Origin: Herbiconiux solani NBRC 106740
GTDB taxonomy: Bacteria > Actinomycetota > Actinomycetes > Actinomycetales > Microbacteriaceae
Direction of reading: 5' to 3'
NCBI RefSeq assembly: GCF_001571005.1
Contig: NZ_BCST01000002.1
Coordinates: forward strand, 434,001 to 498,000
DNA length: 64,000 nt
Shown: positions 34,123 to 41,927 of the stretch, in pieces
Layout: each line of letters opens with the position of its first letter
How positions within the stretch are numbered: position 1 is the first letter of the stretch
Translations under genes and position numbers: made by a program
The notes under the pieces: model-generated
Seen by the model: only the letters and a program-made list of their open reading frames with translations
Told to the model about the DNA's origin: nothing
Database searches by the model: none

Positions 34123-34501
34123 GCGATCGACCAGCGCGTAGCGACCGCCAACGCCTGCTTAGCCCGCCCCGCGGTTACCGGAGTGCTCGTTTACCCCGCC
34201 CGACTTGTTTGCCCGGAAGGGTGCCTCATCTGCAACACCGGCGCCGTCTCGAAAAACTGAAGATTTACGAGACGTCGGCCGCAGGCTCGACGACCGCCCC
34301 CTCTCCCCCGGATTCCGGGCATCGTCAATGTCTCGCCAAGTCGTCTCAGTCATTCGCCTGTCTCACCGGCGCTTCCGGGGGGTTAGCGAGACACGAATGC
34401 GGGATGCGACGTCTTGGTTGATGCGAGCGCTCGCTAGCTTTGAAGAAAAGCAGGCAGGCACCCGGTGAGTCAGTCGGCCAGACAGTCGGGCAGGCTGCGG
34501 G
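34123..34501. other. Gene-free junction between unlike DNA regions
   Basis: This 379-base interval separates the moderately GC-rich left part from the very GC-rich right part. I find no gene. It contains six GTCTC/GAGAC words within 147 bases (34246, 34269, 34330, 34343, 34360, 34388), including a GTCTC...GAGAC inverted pair at 34360-34392. It could be a site used by a recombinase; no recombinase gene or tRNA is seen. Confidence 0.45.
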
Positions 34502-35347
34502 TCAGGCGTCCGCCGCCAGGCGCTGCGCCCCCAGCACGGCGAGCAGCGCGAGCTTCTCGGCGCTCGGCGTGCCCGGCGTCGCCGTGAACACCAGGAGGGA
34601 CTGCTGCTGGTCGGGGTCGAGCACGATCTGGCAGTGCAGCGTCAGGTCGCCGACCTCGGGATGCTCGAACCGCTTCTCGTCGGTGTAGCGCAGGTCGACC
34701 CCGCCGAGCTCCCAGATCGCGGCGAACTCGGGGCTGACCGCCTGCAGGTGACGCACGAGGGCGGCCGCCTCCGAGTCCGGCCCGGCCTGCGCGGCCGCGG
34801 CCCGCAGCTGCGCCGCCTTCACCCGGCTGTGGTGGGGGTGGTCGGCGGCAGGGTGGATGCTGCGCGTCTCGGTCTCGACGAACCAGCGGTAGGTGGCGCT
34901 CCGGACGAACCCGGTGCGGCCGGTCTGATCGCCGAGCAGGGCGACCGCCGCATCCGTCTGCACGAGGGCCTCACCGAGCGAGCCCATGATCTGGGCCGGG
35001 GTGTCGGCGAGACGGTCGAGGATGCGCATGAGCCCCGGGCTGACGTGGTCGCTCGAGGCGCTGCGGCTGGGCGGGCGGTGGCCGGCCAGCAGGAAGAGGT
35101 GATCGCGCTCGGCGAGCGTCAGCCGGAGGCCGCGGGCGAGGGCGGCGACCATCTGCTCGGAGGGCTGCGGGCCGGAACCACGCTCGAGCCGGGCGAGGTA
35201 GTCGGCCGACATGCCCGAGAGCTCGGCGACCTCTTCGCGGCGGAGGCCCGGAGCCCGCCGTCGGGGGCCGCGGCGGAGCCCGACGTCTTCGGGCTGCAGC
35301 ACCTCGCGGCGGGTGCGCACGAAGTCGCCGAATGCGATCGGGTCCAT
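34502..35347 (-). CDS. MmyB-type helix-turn-helix regulator
   Basis: A 281-residue XRE/MmyB regulator. The helix-turn-helix has 'GLRREEVAELSGMSADYLAR' and 'LERGSGPQPSEQMVAALARG'; the ligand domain follows, with 'PAQIMGSLGEALVQTDAAVA', 'FAAIWELGGVDLRYTDEKRF' and 'HPEVGDLTLHCQIVLDPDQQ'. GAGGAGCA lies six bases before ATG 35347. It is divergent from an SDR gene at 35551, the classic pairing in which the regulator controls the oxidoreductase. Codon use is much more GC-biased than in the two MmyB genes at 16-19 kb. Confidence 0.88.
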   Translation of the reverse strand: MDPIAFGDFVRTRREVLQPEDVGLRRGPRRRAPGLRREEVAELSGMSADYLARLERGSGPQPSEQMVAALARGLRLTLAERDHLFLLAGHRPPSRSASSDHVSPGLMRILDRLADTPAQIMGSLGEALVQTDAAVALLGDQTGRTGFVRSATYRWFVETETRSIHPAADHPHHSRVKAAQLRAAAAQAGPDSEAAALVRHLQAVSPEFAAIWELGGVDLRYTDEKRFEHPEVGDLTLHCQIVLDPDQQQSLLVFTATPGTPSAEKLALLAVLGAQRLAADA

Positions 35348-35366
35348 GGGGTGCTCCTCGGGGTGC

Positions 35367-35389
35367 GGGTGGGGTGGGGTGGGGTGGGG
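35367..35389 (-). repeat. G-run repeat (GGGGT)n before the MmyB gene
   Basis: GGGT followed by four GGGG runs separated by single T (35367-35389) on the plus strand, directly upstream of the minus-strand MmyB start at 35347. Five G-runs meet the usual G-quadruplex pattern. It lies in the 5' leader or promoter of the regulator. Confidence 0.7.
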
Positions 35390-35550
35390 CGCGTTGTGCG
35401 GTGCAGTGCGGTGCGGGACGGATGCGTTTCGGGCGCCGTGGCGTCCCGCATCCTCCACTCTTCCCCGTTCCCGCCACCGTATCCACTGCACGCCGGTCAG
35501 TGGATGAGCGTGTCCTGGTCCGCGCGACGACCGGCGGGTGGAATGGAGCC

Positions 35551-36300
35551 ATGGACATCACGAACAGCACCGTCTTCATCCCCGGCGCGACCTCGGGCAT
35601 CGGCCTGGGCCTCGCCCTCCGTCTGCAGCAGGCCGGCAGCACCGTCATCGTCGGCGGCCGCCGCACCGAGCTCCTCGAGACCATCGCCCGGGAGCACCCC
35701 GGCATCCACACCGCCCGCATCGACACGACCGACCCCGCCTCGATCGCCGCCGCCTTCGACGACGTGACCGGGCGCTTCCCCGCGCTCGACACCCTGATCG
35801 CGATGGCGGGCATCATGCAGCCCGAGGATCTCCGCGACGCCTCGTTCCTCGAGGTGGCCGAGGCGACCGTCACGACCAACCTGCTCGGGCCGATCCGGCT
35901 GGTGGCGGCTTTCGAGCCGTTCCTCGAGACGCAGCCCTCGGCCACGATCATGACCGTGTCGTCGGGTCTCGCATTCGTGCCGCTGCCGGCCACGCCCACC
36001 TACAGCGCGACCAAGGCCGCCATCCACTCGTTCAGCGAGAGCCTTCGGGTGCAGCTGGCCGACACCGCGGTCGAGGTCGTCGAGCTGGTGCCGCCGGCCG
36101 TGCAGACGAGCCTGATGAACCAGGACGAGCTCGGCATGGGGATGCCGCTCGAGGAGTTCCTCGACGAGACGATGGCGCTGCTGGCCGCCCAGCCCTCGGC
36201 ACCCGAGGTGCAGGTCGAGAACGTGATGTTCCTGCGGCACGCGGTCGCGCGCGGCACCTACGACGAGACCCTGGCGCTCCTGGCCTCCCGCACCCACTGA
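35551..36300 (+). CDS. SDR family oxidoreductase (DltE-like)
   Basis: A 249-residue SDR. The cofactor motif is 'IPGATSGIGLGLALRLQQAG', the active site 'SSGLAFVPLPATPTYSATKA' with Tyr-x3-Lys intact. 'VEVVELVPPAVQT' is typical of the DltE-like group. TGGAGCC precedes ATG 35551. It is divergent from the MmyB regulator at 34502-35347 and is followed by a 24-bp-stem palindrome at 36322-36384. Substrate is unknown. Confidence 0.87.
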   Translation: MDITNSTVFIPGATSGIGLGLALRLQQAGSTVIVGGRRTELLETIAREHPGIHTARIDTTDPASIAAAFDDVTGRFPALDTLIAMAGIMQPEDLRDASFLEVAEATVTTNLLGPIRLVAAFEPFLETQPSATIMTVSSGLAFVPLPATPTYSATKAAIHSFSESLRVQLADTAVEVVELVPPAVQTSLMNQDELGMGMPLEEFLDETMALLAAQPSAPEVQVENVMFLRHAVARGTYDETLALLASRTH

Positions 36301-36321
36301 CGCTTCGGCACCACCGACTGT

Positions 36322-36384
36322 CCTCGACCCGTCAGTTGTTGTCGCTATTCCCACCGGATGGCGACAACAACTGACGGATCGAGG
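36322..36384. repeat. Long palindrome, copy A
   Basis: Arms at 36322-36345 and 36361-36384 pair over 24 bases with one mismatch around a 15-base loop; the core is GTCAGTTGTTGTCGC / GCGACAACAACTGAC. Copy B at 39459-39517 is nearly the same in the same orientation. Here it lies between the convergent SDR and aldehyde dehydrogenase genes, a terminator-like place, but T-runs are absent. Confidence 0.85.
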
Positions 36385-36421
36385 GCATTCGCGGTCCGGG
36401 CCGGGCGGGCGGCAGCAGGGG

Positions 36422-37804
36422 TCAGCCCGCGATGCGGATCAGCTTCTTGTTCACGAACTCCTCGAGCGCGAAACGGCCCATCTCGCGCCCCGAACCCGAG
36501 CGCTTCACCCCACCGAACGGCAGCTCGGCCGCGTCGCCCAGCACGAGGTTGATCCAGACCATCCCGGCGTCGATGTCGTCGGCCACCCGCAGCGCCTGGG
36601 CGTCGTCGGTCGTGTAGACGTACGATCCGAGGCCGAAGGGGGTGTCGTTGGCGAGCCGCACGGCATCCGCCTCGTCGCGCACCCGGTAGAGGGCGGCGAC
36701 CGGGCCGAAGAACTCCTCGCGGTACGCATCCATCTCGGGCGTCACGTCGGCCAGCACCGCGGGCGGGAAGAAGTTGCCCCGGGTCTCCCCCTTGGCAAGC
36801 ACGGTCGCACCCTGCGCGATGGCCCGGTCGAGCTGCTCCTGCAGCCGCTCGGTCGCCGCCTCGGACGACAGCGGCCCGAGCACCGTGCCCTCGGCCATCG
36901 GATCGGCGGGCTGGGCGGCCGTGAACGCGGAGGTGAACTTCTCGGCGAACTCGTCGAACAGACCGTCGACGACGATGAAGCGCTTGGCCGCGTTGCACGA
37001 CTGGCCGTTGTTGTCGAGGCGGGCGTTCACCGCATCCTGCACCGCCGCATCCAGGTCGTTCGTCGACAGCAGGATGAACGGGTCAGAGCCGCCGAGCTCG
37101 AGCACGACCTTCTTGAGCGCCCGGCCCGCCGCCTCGGCGACCGCCGACCCGGCCCGCTCGGAGCCGGTCACCGAGACGCCCTGCACCCGCGGATCCTCGA
37201 TCACGGTCGCCGACTGCTCGTTCGTGGCGAAGAGGTTGATGTAGACGTCCGGATGCGCCCCGGTCGCGTCGACCGCGTCGGCGAAGATCTGCGCGATGGC
37301 GGTCGCCGACGCCGGGCACTGCGGGGCGTGCTTCAGCAGGATCGTGTTGCCGGCCACGATGTTGGGGCCGGCGAACCGGGCCACCTGGTAGTACGGGAAG
37401 TTCCACGGCATGATGCCGAACAGCACCCCCAGCGAGGCGCGGCGGATGAAGGCCGATCCCCCGCCGTCCTCGAGCTCGATCGGCTCGTCGGCGAGGTACT
37501 TCTCGCCGTTGTCGACGTAGTACTGGTAGATCGCGGCCGCGAAGTCGACCTCGCCCAGCGCCTGCTCGAGCGGTTTGCCCATCTCGCGCACAGCGAGGGC
37601 GGCGAGCTCGTCGCGGCGCTCGAGGTGCAGGTCGGCGACCTTCTGGATGAGGGCGGCCCGGTCGGCGATCGGCACCCGGCGCGACCAGTCGCGATGGGCG
37701 GCCGAGGAGCGGGCGAGCGCGTCCTGGAGCGCCTCGTCGGTGATCGTCGGGTACTCCTCGAGCGTCTCGCCGGTGGCGGGGTCGATCACGGCGTAGTGGG
37801 TCAC
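36422..37804 (-). CDS. NAD(P)-dependent aldehyde dehydrogenase of the putrescine pathway
   Basis: A 460-residue aldehyde dehydrogenase resembling succinate-semialdehyde/aminobutyraldehyde dehydrogenases. The catalytic Glu is in 'LELGGSDPFILL', the catalytic Cys in 'DNNGQSCNAAKRF', and 'GIMPWNFPYYQVAR' is the cofactor-entry motif. It starts at GTG 37804 with GGAGGAGA seven bases upstream and overlaps the stop of the putrescine oxidase gene. The expected reaction is 4-aminobutanal to 4-aminobutanoate, or succinate semialdehyde to succinate; context supports the former. A long open frame upstream in the same phase is a high-GC artefact. Confidence 0.85.
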   Translation of the reverse strand: MTHYAVIDPATGETLEEYPTITDEALQDALARSSAAHRDWSRRVPIADRAALIQKVADLHLERRDELAALAVREMGKPLEQALGEVDFAAAIYQYYVDNGEKYLADEPIELEDGGGSAFIRRASLGVLFGIMPWNFPYYQVARFAGPNIVAGNTILLKHAPQCPASATAIAQIFADAVDATGAHPDVYINLFATNEQSATVIEDPRVQGVSVTGSERAGSAVAEAAGRALKKVVLELGGSDPFILLSTNDLDAAVQDAVNARLDNNGQSCNAAKRFIVVDGLFDEFAEKFTSAFTAAQPADPMAEGTVLGPLSSEAATERLQEQLDRAIAQGATVLAKGETRGNFFPPAVLADVTPEMDAYREEFFGPVAALYRVRDEADAVRLANDTPFGLGSYVYTTDDAQALRVADDIDAGMVWINLVLGDAAELPFGGVKRSGSGREMGRFALEEFVNKKLIRIAG

Positions 37805-39312
37805 TGGGGTTCTCCTCCGGTGGGGCGGGCGGTGGTGGACGAAGCGGGGGTGGATGCGGCCGAGTCGGCTGCGGCGGGCTGGGTAGCGCCGGGCTCGGTA
37901 GCGGCGGGCTCGGCTGCGGCGGGCTCGGCTGCGGCGGGCTCGGCTGCGGCGCCGAGCTCGGCGATGACCTCGGCGGCCAGGCGGCGCCCGACCCGGATCG
38001 CCCCGTCGACGTGCTGGTACCCCTCGGCCGCGAGGTCGCTCGACCCGAAGCGCAGGCTCCCGACAGGCTCGAGCTGCGCGGCGCCGTAGCGGGTCAGCCC
38101 GCCGAGGTCGAAGCTGGCGGCATAGGCGCCCTGGGTCCACTCCTCGGAGGCCCAGTCGCTCTCGTAGTACACGGTCGGCGCCTCGGCCTCGGGCCCGAAG
38201 TACGCGGCGAGGGAGGCGAGCACGGCCCGCTTGCGCTCGGCCGGGTCGAGGCGGAACAGCGCATCCGCCTTCTCGTCGGAGACGAAGCCGACCAGGGTGC
38301 CCTGCTCCTCGCCGAAGTTCGAGTTGTCGTAGGCCTCGTGCACCACCTGGTACGGGCTGAAGGCCGTGCCCGAGAGCCCGGCCGCGCGCCAGAACGGCGT
38401 CGGGTAGGTCGCGTGCACCTTGATCACGAGGCCGAGCGACTGGTGCTGCTGCAGCTGCTGACGGATGCGCGGCAGCGGCGGCGCATACTCGATGCGGTCG
38501 TAGAGGTTGGGCGGCACCGCGACGAGCACTCGGCGTGCGGCGACGGCGAGGGTGTCGGTCGTGACGGTCGCCGCATCCGCCGACCAGTCGATGTGACGCA
38601 CGGGCTGCCCGAGCCGCACGTCGTCGCCGAGCCGTTCTGCGAGCGTGAGCGGCACAGACTGCAGGCCGCCGACGACGCGGCGGTCGAGGATGAAGTCGGC
38701 GTCGACCAGGTTGCTGAAGCTGCCCGCACTCGCGGCCATCAGCAGCGCCTGCAGCAGCGAGAACGCGTGCGCGGGCTTGGTGAGCATGGCGTCGGCGATG
38801 AACAGGGCGATGTTCTCGATCGCCTCGGCGTCGTCGGTCTGCTGCTCGAGCCAGCTGCGGAACGAGATACGGTCGAAACGGGATGCCTCGGGATGCTCCC
38901 AGGGCGCGGCCGGGTCGGTCTGGGCGACGAGCTCGTCGAGCACGACGATCAGCCGTTCGATCTCGGCCTTCGTGTGCTCGCCGGCCGGGAAGATGTCGCC
39001 GGTGAAGCGGGCGGCCTGGCCGTCGGGGCCGATGTAGACGCTCTCGCCCTCGCGGTAGCGCTCGTAGGTGGAAAGGCCCAGCTCGTCGAGGGTCTCGAGC
39101 AACGCGGTCTGGTCGGGTGAGACCCACTGGCCGCCGAGCTCGAACATCTGGCCGTCGATCAGGTCTGTCCAGAGCCGGCCGCCGACGCGGTCGCGGGCTT
39201 CGAGCACGATCACGCTCAGCCCGGCCTGGGCGAGCTTCGTCGCGGCCGTCAGGCCGGTTGCTCCGGCGCCGATCACGACGACATCCCGTTCGAGGCGTTC
39301 CAACTCCGGCAC
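37801..39312 (-). CDS. puo: Putrescine oxidase
   Basis: A 503-residue flavin monoamine oxidase that closely follows the Rhodococcus/Kocuria-type putrescine oxidase as I remember it: FAD site 'VVVIGAGATGLTAATKLAQA', then 'GGQWVSPDQTALLETLDELG', 'LTKPAHAFSLLQALLMAASA' and 'YYESDWASEEWTQGAYAASF' near the C-terminus. It oxidises putrescine to 4-aminobutanal with oxygen. I chose GTG 39312 because homologues start about there; the frame is open to GTG 39468, inside palindrome B. The last 50 residues are Ala/Pro/Glu-rich, encoded by 15-bp repeats. It is followed directly by the aldehyde dehydrogenase gene. Confidence 0.85.
   Translation of the reverse strand: MPELERLERDVVVIGAGATGLTAATKLAQAGLSVIVLEARDRVGGRLWTDLIDGQMFELGGQWVSPDQTALLETLDELGLSTYERYREGESVYIGPDGQAARFTGDIFPAGEHTKAEIERLIVVLDELVAQTDPAAPWEHPEASRFDRISFRSWLEQQTDDAEAIENIALFIADAMLTKPAHAFSLLQALLMAASAGSFSNLVDADFILDRRVVGGLQSVPLTLAERLGDDVRLGQPVRHIDWSADAATVTTDTLAVAARRVLVAVPPNLYDRIEYAPPLPRIRQQLQQHQSLGLVIKVHATYPTPFWRAAGLSGTAFSPYQVVHEAYDNSNFGEEQGTLVGFVSDEKADALFRLDPAERKRAVLASLAAYFGPEAEAPTVYYESDWASEEWTQGAYAASFDLGGLTRYGAAQLEPVGSLRFGSSDLAAEGYQHVDGAIRVGRRLAAEVIAELGAAAEPAAAEPAAAEPAATEPGATQPAAADSAASTPASSTTARPTGGEPQ
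37891..37950 (-). repeat. Four 15-bp tandem repeats in the puo 3' end
   Basis: GGGCTCGGCTGCGGC repeats three times exactly (37906-37950), with a fourth copy at 37891 differing at two bases. They encode 'AAAEP' pentads in the putrescine oxidase tail. The number of units could vary between strains. Confidence 0.85.
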
Positions 39313-39536
39313 GACGACTCTTTTCGTAGGTTTTCGAGCTCTCCACGACGGATCCCGGCGCAGCACGCCACGGTCGCAGTCGCTTTCGATGGTAGTCGCC
39401 GCGGCCTCGCGCGCATAGGCCTCGGCCGGCGTCGGCGTCGCTGCCACCGAAGGTCGCCGATCCGTCACTTGTTGTCGCTATTCGCCGCCGATAGCGACAA
39501 CAACTGACGGATCGAGGACAGGCATAGGGTCGGAGG
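39313..39536. promoter_or_regulatory. Divergent region, puo / GNAT genes
   Basis: A 224-base interval between the likely starts of puo (39312) and the GNAT gene (39537). Besides palindrome B it should contain promoters for both genes. I could not fix promoter boxes by eye. Confidence 0.35.
39459..39517. repeat. Long palindrome, copy B
   Basis: Arms at 39459-39481 and 39491-39513 pair over 23 bases with one mismatch around a 9-base loop. It shares the core TTGTTGTCGCTAT / ATAGCGACAACAA and the flanking GATCGAGG with copy A, 3.1 kb away. It lies between the divergent puo and GNAT genes, so unlike copy A it is not placed as a terminator. Confidence 0.85.
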
Positions 39537-40091
39537 ATGCGTGGGAGTGCGGGAGCGGGCGGCACGGCGGACGAGGACACGGCGGGCGGGTTCGTCGTGC
39601 GGCGGACGATCGAGGAGGACTGGCGGGAGGTGCGGGGGCTCCGGCTCGAGATGCTCGCCGACACTCCGCTGGCCTACCTCGAGACGGTCGCGCACGCCGA
39701 GCGGCGCTCCGAGGCCGAGTGGCGCGCCTGGGCCCGGGACGGCTCGGCCCCCGACGCCATCACCGCCGTCGCCATCACCGACGAGGGGCGCTGGGTCGCG
39801 TCGATGACCTCGAAGGTGCCGCGCGGCGCATCCGGAGCCTTCCTCTTCGCCGTCTACGTCTCACCCTCGCATCGCGGCCGGGCCGCCGGGGTGACGGATG
39901 CTGTACTCACGCGCATCGAGGAATGGGCCCGCGAGCGCGGCGACACCCTCACCCTCGAGGTGCACGAGCACAACGACCGTGCTGTGGGGGCGTACCGCTC
40001 TCGCGGGTTCGTCGAGACGGGCGTCACCCGCCCCTACCCGCTCGATCCCTCTTCGGGCCGCGAGCTCGAGATGCGCAAGCGCCTCGCCTGA
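39537..40091 (+). CDS. GNAT family N-acetyltransferase
   Basis: A 184-residue acetyltransferase. The acetyl-CoA motif A is 'VYVSPSHRGRAAGVTDAVL' near residue 105 and motif B 'VHEHNDRAVGAYRSRGF' near 142. The start may be the ATG at 39537 or an internal codon nearer 'FVVRRTIEEDW' at residue 19, since the first 18 residues are low-complexity. Acetyl-acceptor unknown. It sits between palindrome B and the TipA-like regulator, which converges on it. Confidence 0.85.
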   Translation: MRGSAGAGGTADEDTAGGFVVRRTIEEDWREVRGLRLEMLADTPLAYLETVAHAERRSEAEWRAWARDGSAPDAITAVAITDEGRWVASMTSKVPRGASGAFLFAVYVSPSHRGRAAGVTDAVLTRIEEWARERGDTLTLEVHEHNDRAVGAYRSRGFVETGVTRPYPLDPSSGRELEMRKRLA

Positions 40092-40122
40092 CGAGGCGGC
40101 CCACCCGGCCAGCTGGGGGCGG

Positions 40123-40890
40123 CTAGGAGAGGGTACGGGCGTAGGCCGCGAGGGCGTCGCGCACGAAGGTCGCGCCCTCCACCCCGCCGTAGTTCGCCGC
40201 GAAGCGCGGATCGGCCACGTACATCTCGCCGAGACCCGTGAGGTACTCGGCCGTCGGTGCACCGGCCTCCGACCCGGGCGTGCCCGGAATCCCCGCGAGC
40301 CACTCGGCCTGCCGCCGCGCGAGCTCTTGCCCGGCCGGCCCCGCAGGATCCTCCCCGGCCGACGCCGCCGCCCGCCAGTCCTCGGCGAGCGCGGCCGATC
40401 GCTCTGTCCACGCAGCCCGGTCGGTGTCGCTCATCCCGCGCCACCAGTCGTCGCTCCGGGCGTACGCCTCGGAGCCCCAGCGCTCCTCGACCTCCTCCCG
40501 GTACCGGGTGTGGTCGAATCCGTCGAACATCTTCTCCGCCATCAGCGGTTCCTCCTTCTCCATCGTGTCGATCGTCGAGAGCACCGCGGCGATCCTCCGG
40601 CCGAGCAGCTCCTGCTCGGCACGCAGGCGGCCGAGGTGGCGGCGGAGCGCCGCCGGCGCATCCGTCTCCCGCTCGAGCAGCTCGGCGATCGTCGGCAGCC
40701 CGAGCCCGAGTTCGCGCAGCAGCAGCACCCGCTGCAACCGCACGAGCGCGCCCTCGTCGTAGTACCGGTAGCCGTTCGCGCCGACCCGGCTCGGCGCGAT
40801 CAGACCGATCGCGTCGTAGTGCCGCAGGGTGCGGCTCGTGACGCCGGTCAGGCCCGCGATCTCCGAGATCGGCCACTCTCGTGTGCTCAT
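40123..40890 (-). CDS. MerR family regulator, TipA-like (TipAS domain)
   Basis: A 255-residue MerR-type regulator. The winged helix reads 'ISEIAGLTGVTSRTLRHYDA' then 'IGLIAPSRVGANGYRYYDE', followed by a coiled dimer helix (about 70-120) and a TipAS drug-binding domain ('FDHTRYREEVEERWGSEAYA', 'MYVADPRFAANYGG'). TipA-type proteins bind hydrophobic cyclic peptides or other drugs and activate genes from a promoter with an elongated spacer. It is divergent from an aldo/keto reductase gene across a 21-bp dyad. Confidence 0.87.
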   Translation of the reverse strand: MSTREWPISEIAGLTGVTSRTLRHYDAIGLIAPSRVGANGYRYYDEGALVRLQRVLLLRELGLGLPTIAELLERETDAPAALRRHLGRLRAEQELLGRRIAAVLSTIDTMEKEEPLMAEKMFDGFDHTRYREEVEERWGSEAYARSDDWWRGMSDTDRAAWTERSAALAEDWRAAASAGEDPAGPAGQELARRQAEWLAGIPGTPGSEAGAPTAEYLTGLGEMYVADPRFAANYGGVEGATFVRDALAAYARTLS

Positions 40891-40906
40891 GCTGCGAGCG
40901 TAGGAG

Positions 40907-40927
40907 TTGACGCTGCGGCAGTGTCAA
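40907..40927. promoter_or_regulatory. MerR-type dyad between tipA-like and AKR genes
   Basis: TTGACGC-N7-GTGTCAA has 7-bp arms with one mismatch. It lies in the 51-base divergent gap. The TTGAC arm also reads as a -35 element for either strand, as expected of a MerR-type promoter. Likely the site of the TipA-like protein. Confidence 0.6.
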
Positions 40928-40941
40928 GCGAGGCTGGAACG

Positions 40942-41895
40942 ATGACCCGCATCGGCACCAGCGACCTCGACGTCTTCCCCCTCTCGCTCGGCGGCAACGT
41001 CTTCGGCTGGACCGCCGATCGCGACACCTCCCTCGCCATCCTCGACGCCCACGCGGCCGGCGGCGGCGACTTCATCGACACCTCGGACAGCTACATGGCG
41101 AGCGCCCCGGGCAACGTCGGCGGCGAGTCCGAGACGATCATCGGCGAGTGGTTCACCAGCCGCGGCTCGCGCGACGCGACGGTGATCGCGACGAAGGTGT
41201 CGAAGCATCCGCAGTTCAAAGGCCTCTCGGCGTCGACGATCGCGGCCGCGGCGGATGCTTCGCTCGGCCGCCTGCAGACCGACCGGATCGACCTCTACTA
41301 CGCCCACGCCGAAGACCCGGCGACCCCGCTCGAGGAGACCGCGGAGGCCTTCGACCGGCTCGTGCGCGCGGGCAAGGTGCGCTACCTCGGGCTGTCGAAC
41401 TTCGCGCCCGAGTCGGTCGAGCGCTACCTGGCGATCGCCGACGCCAATGGCTTCGCGCGCCCGGTCGCGCTGCAGCCGCACTACAACCTGGTGCACCGCA
41501 ACGAGGTCGAGGACGAGCTGGCGCCGATCGCCCTGCGCGAAGAGCTGTCGGTCATCCCCTACTTCGCCCTGGCGAGCGGATTCCTGACAGGCAAGTACCG
41601 CTCGAAGGACGACTTCGCCGGCAGCGTGCGGGCGCCCTCGGCCGCCAAGTACGTCTCGACGCAGGGCCTCACGATCGTGGATGCGCTCGAGGAGATCGGC
41701 CGCGCCCACGACGCCTCGATCGCCACCGTCGCCCTGGCCTGGCTCGTGGCCAAGCCCTTCGTGGCGGCACCGATCGCGAGCGCCAGCCGGGCCTCGCAGG
41801 TCGCGGACCTGCTGGCCGTGGGTCGCGTGACGCTCAGCCCCGAGGAGGAGGCGCGCCTGGACGCCGTCTCGGCCTGGACCCCGCCGGCGGCCTGA
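40942..41895 (+). CDS. Aldo/keto reductase
   Basis: A 317-residue AKR. The catalytic set reads 'GGGDFIDTSDSYM' (Asp, Tyr), 'VIATKVSK' (Lys) and 'DLYYAHAEDPATP' (His). 'PYFALASGFLTGKY' and 'PIASASRASQVADLL' mark the NADPH site. It reduces aldehydes or ketones. ATG 40942 follows GAGGCTGGAACG. The divergent TipA-like MerR regulator probably controls it. Confidence 0.88.
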   Translation: MTRIGTSDLDVFPLSLGGNVFGWTADRDTSLAILDAHAAGGGDFIDTSDSYMASAPGNVGGESETIIGEWFTSRGSRDATVIATKVSKHPQFKGLSASTIAAAADASLGRLQTDRIDLYYAHAEDPATPLEETAEAFDRLVRAGKVRYLGLSNFAPESVERYLAIADANGFARPVALQPHYNLVHRNEVEDELAPIALREELSVIPYFALASGFLTGKYRSKDDFAGSVRAPSAAKYVSTQGLTIVDALEEIGRAHDASIATVALAWLVAKPFVAAPIASASRASQVADLLAVGRVTLSPEEEARLDAVSAWTPPAA

Positions 41896-41927
41896 CCTCG
41901 CCGGTCGCGGCGGTCAGCACGCGGCGG

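Noticed and set aside
34205-34468. An 87-codon plus-strand frame in the junction
   Set aside because: Basic, low-information translation, no ribosome site, no family; it overlaps the repeated GTCTC words and is probably non-coding.
34123-34501. A tRNA gene as integration site at the composition boundary
   Set aside because: No cloverleaf, T-loop GTTCRANYC or CCA-like end could be recognised on either strand.
36322-36384. Insertion sequence ends at palindrome A
   Set aside because: No transposase gene or target duplication is visible next to either palindrome; kept as a repeat rather than an IS.
36422-39664. A 1080-codon open frame covering both the aldehyde dehydrogenase and the putrescine oxidase
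   Set aside because: Only the 3' 460 codons read like a protein. The rest is the antisense-phase shadow of puo caused by very high GC at third positions; the GTG at 37804 with GGAGGAGA marks the real start.
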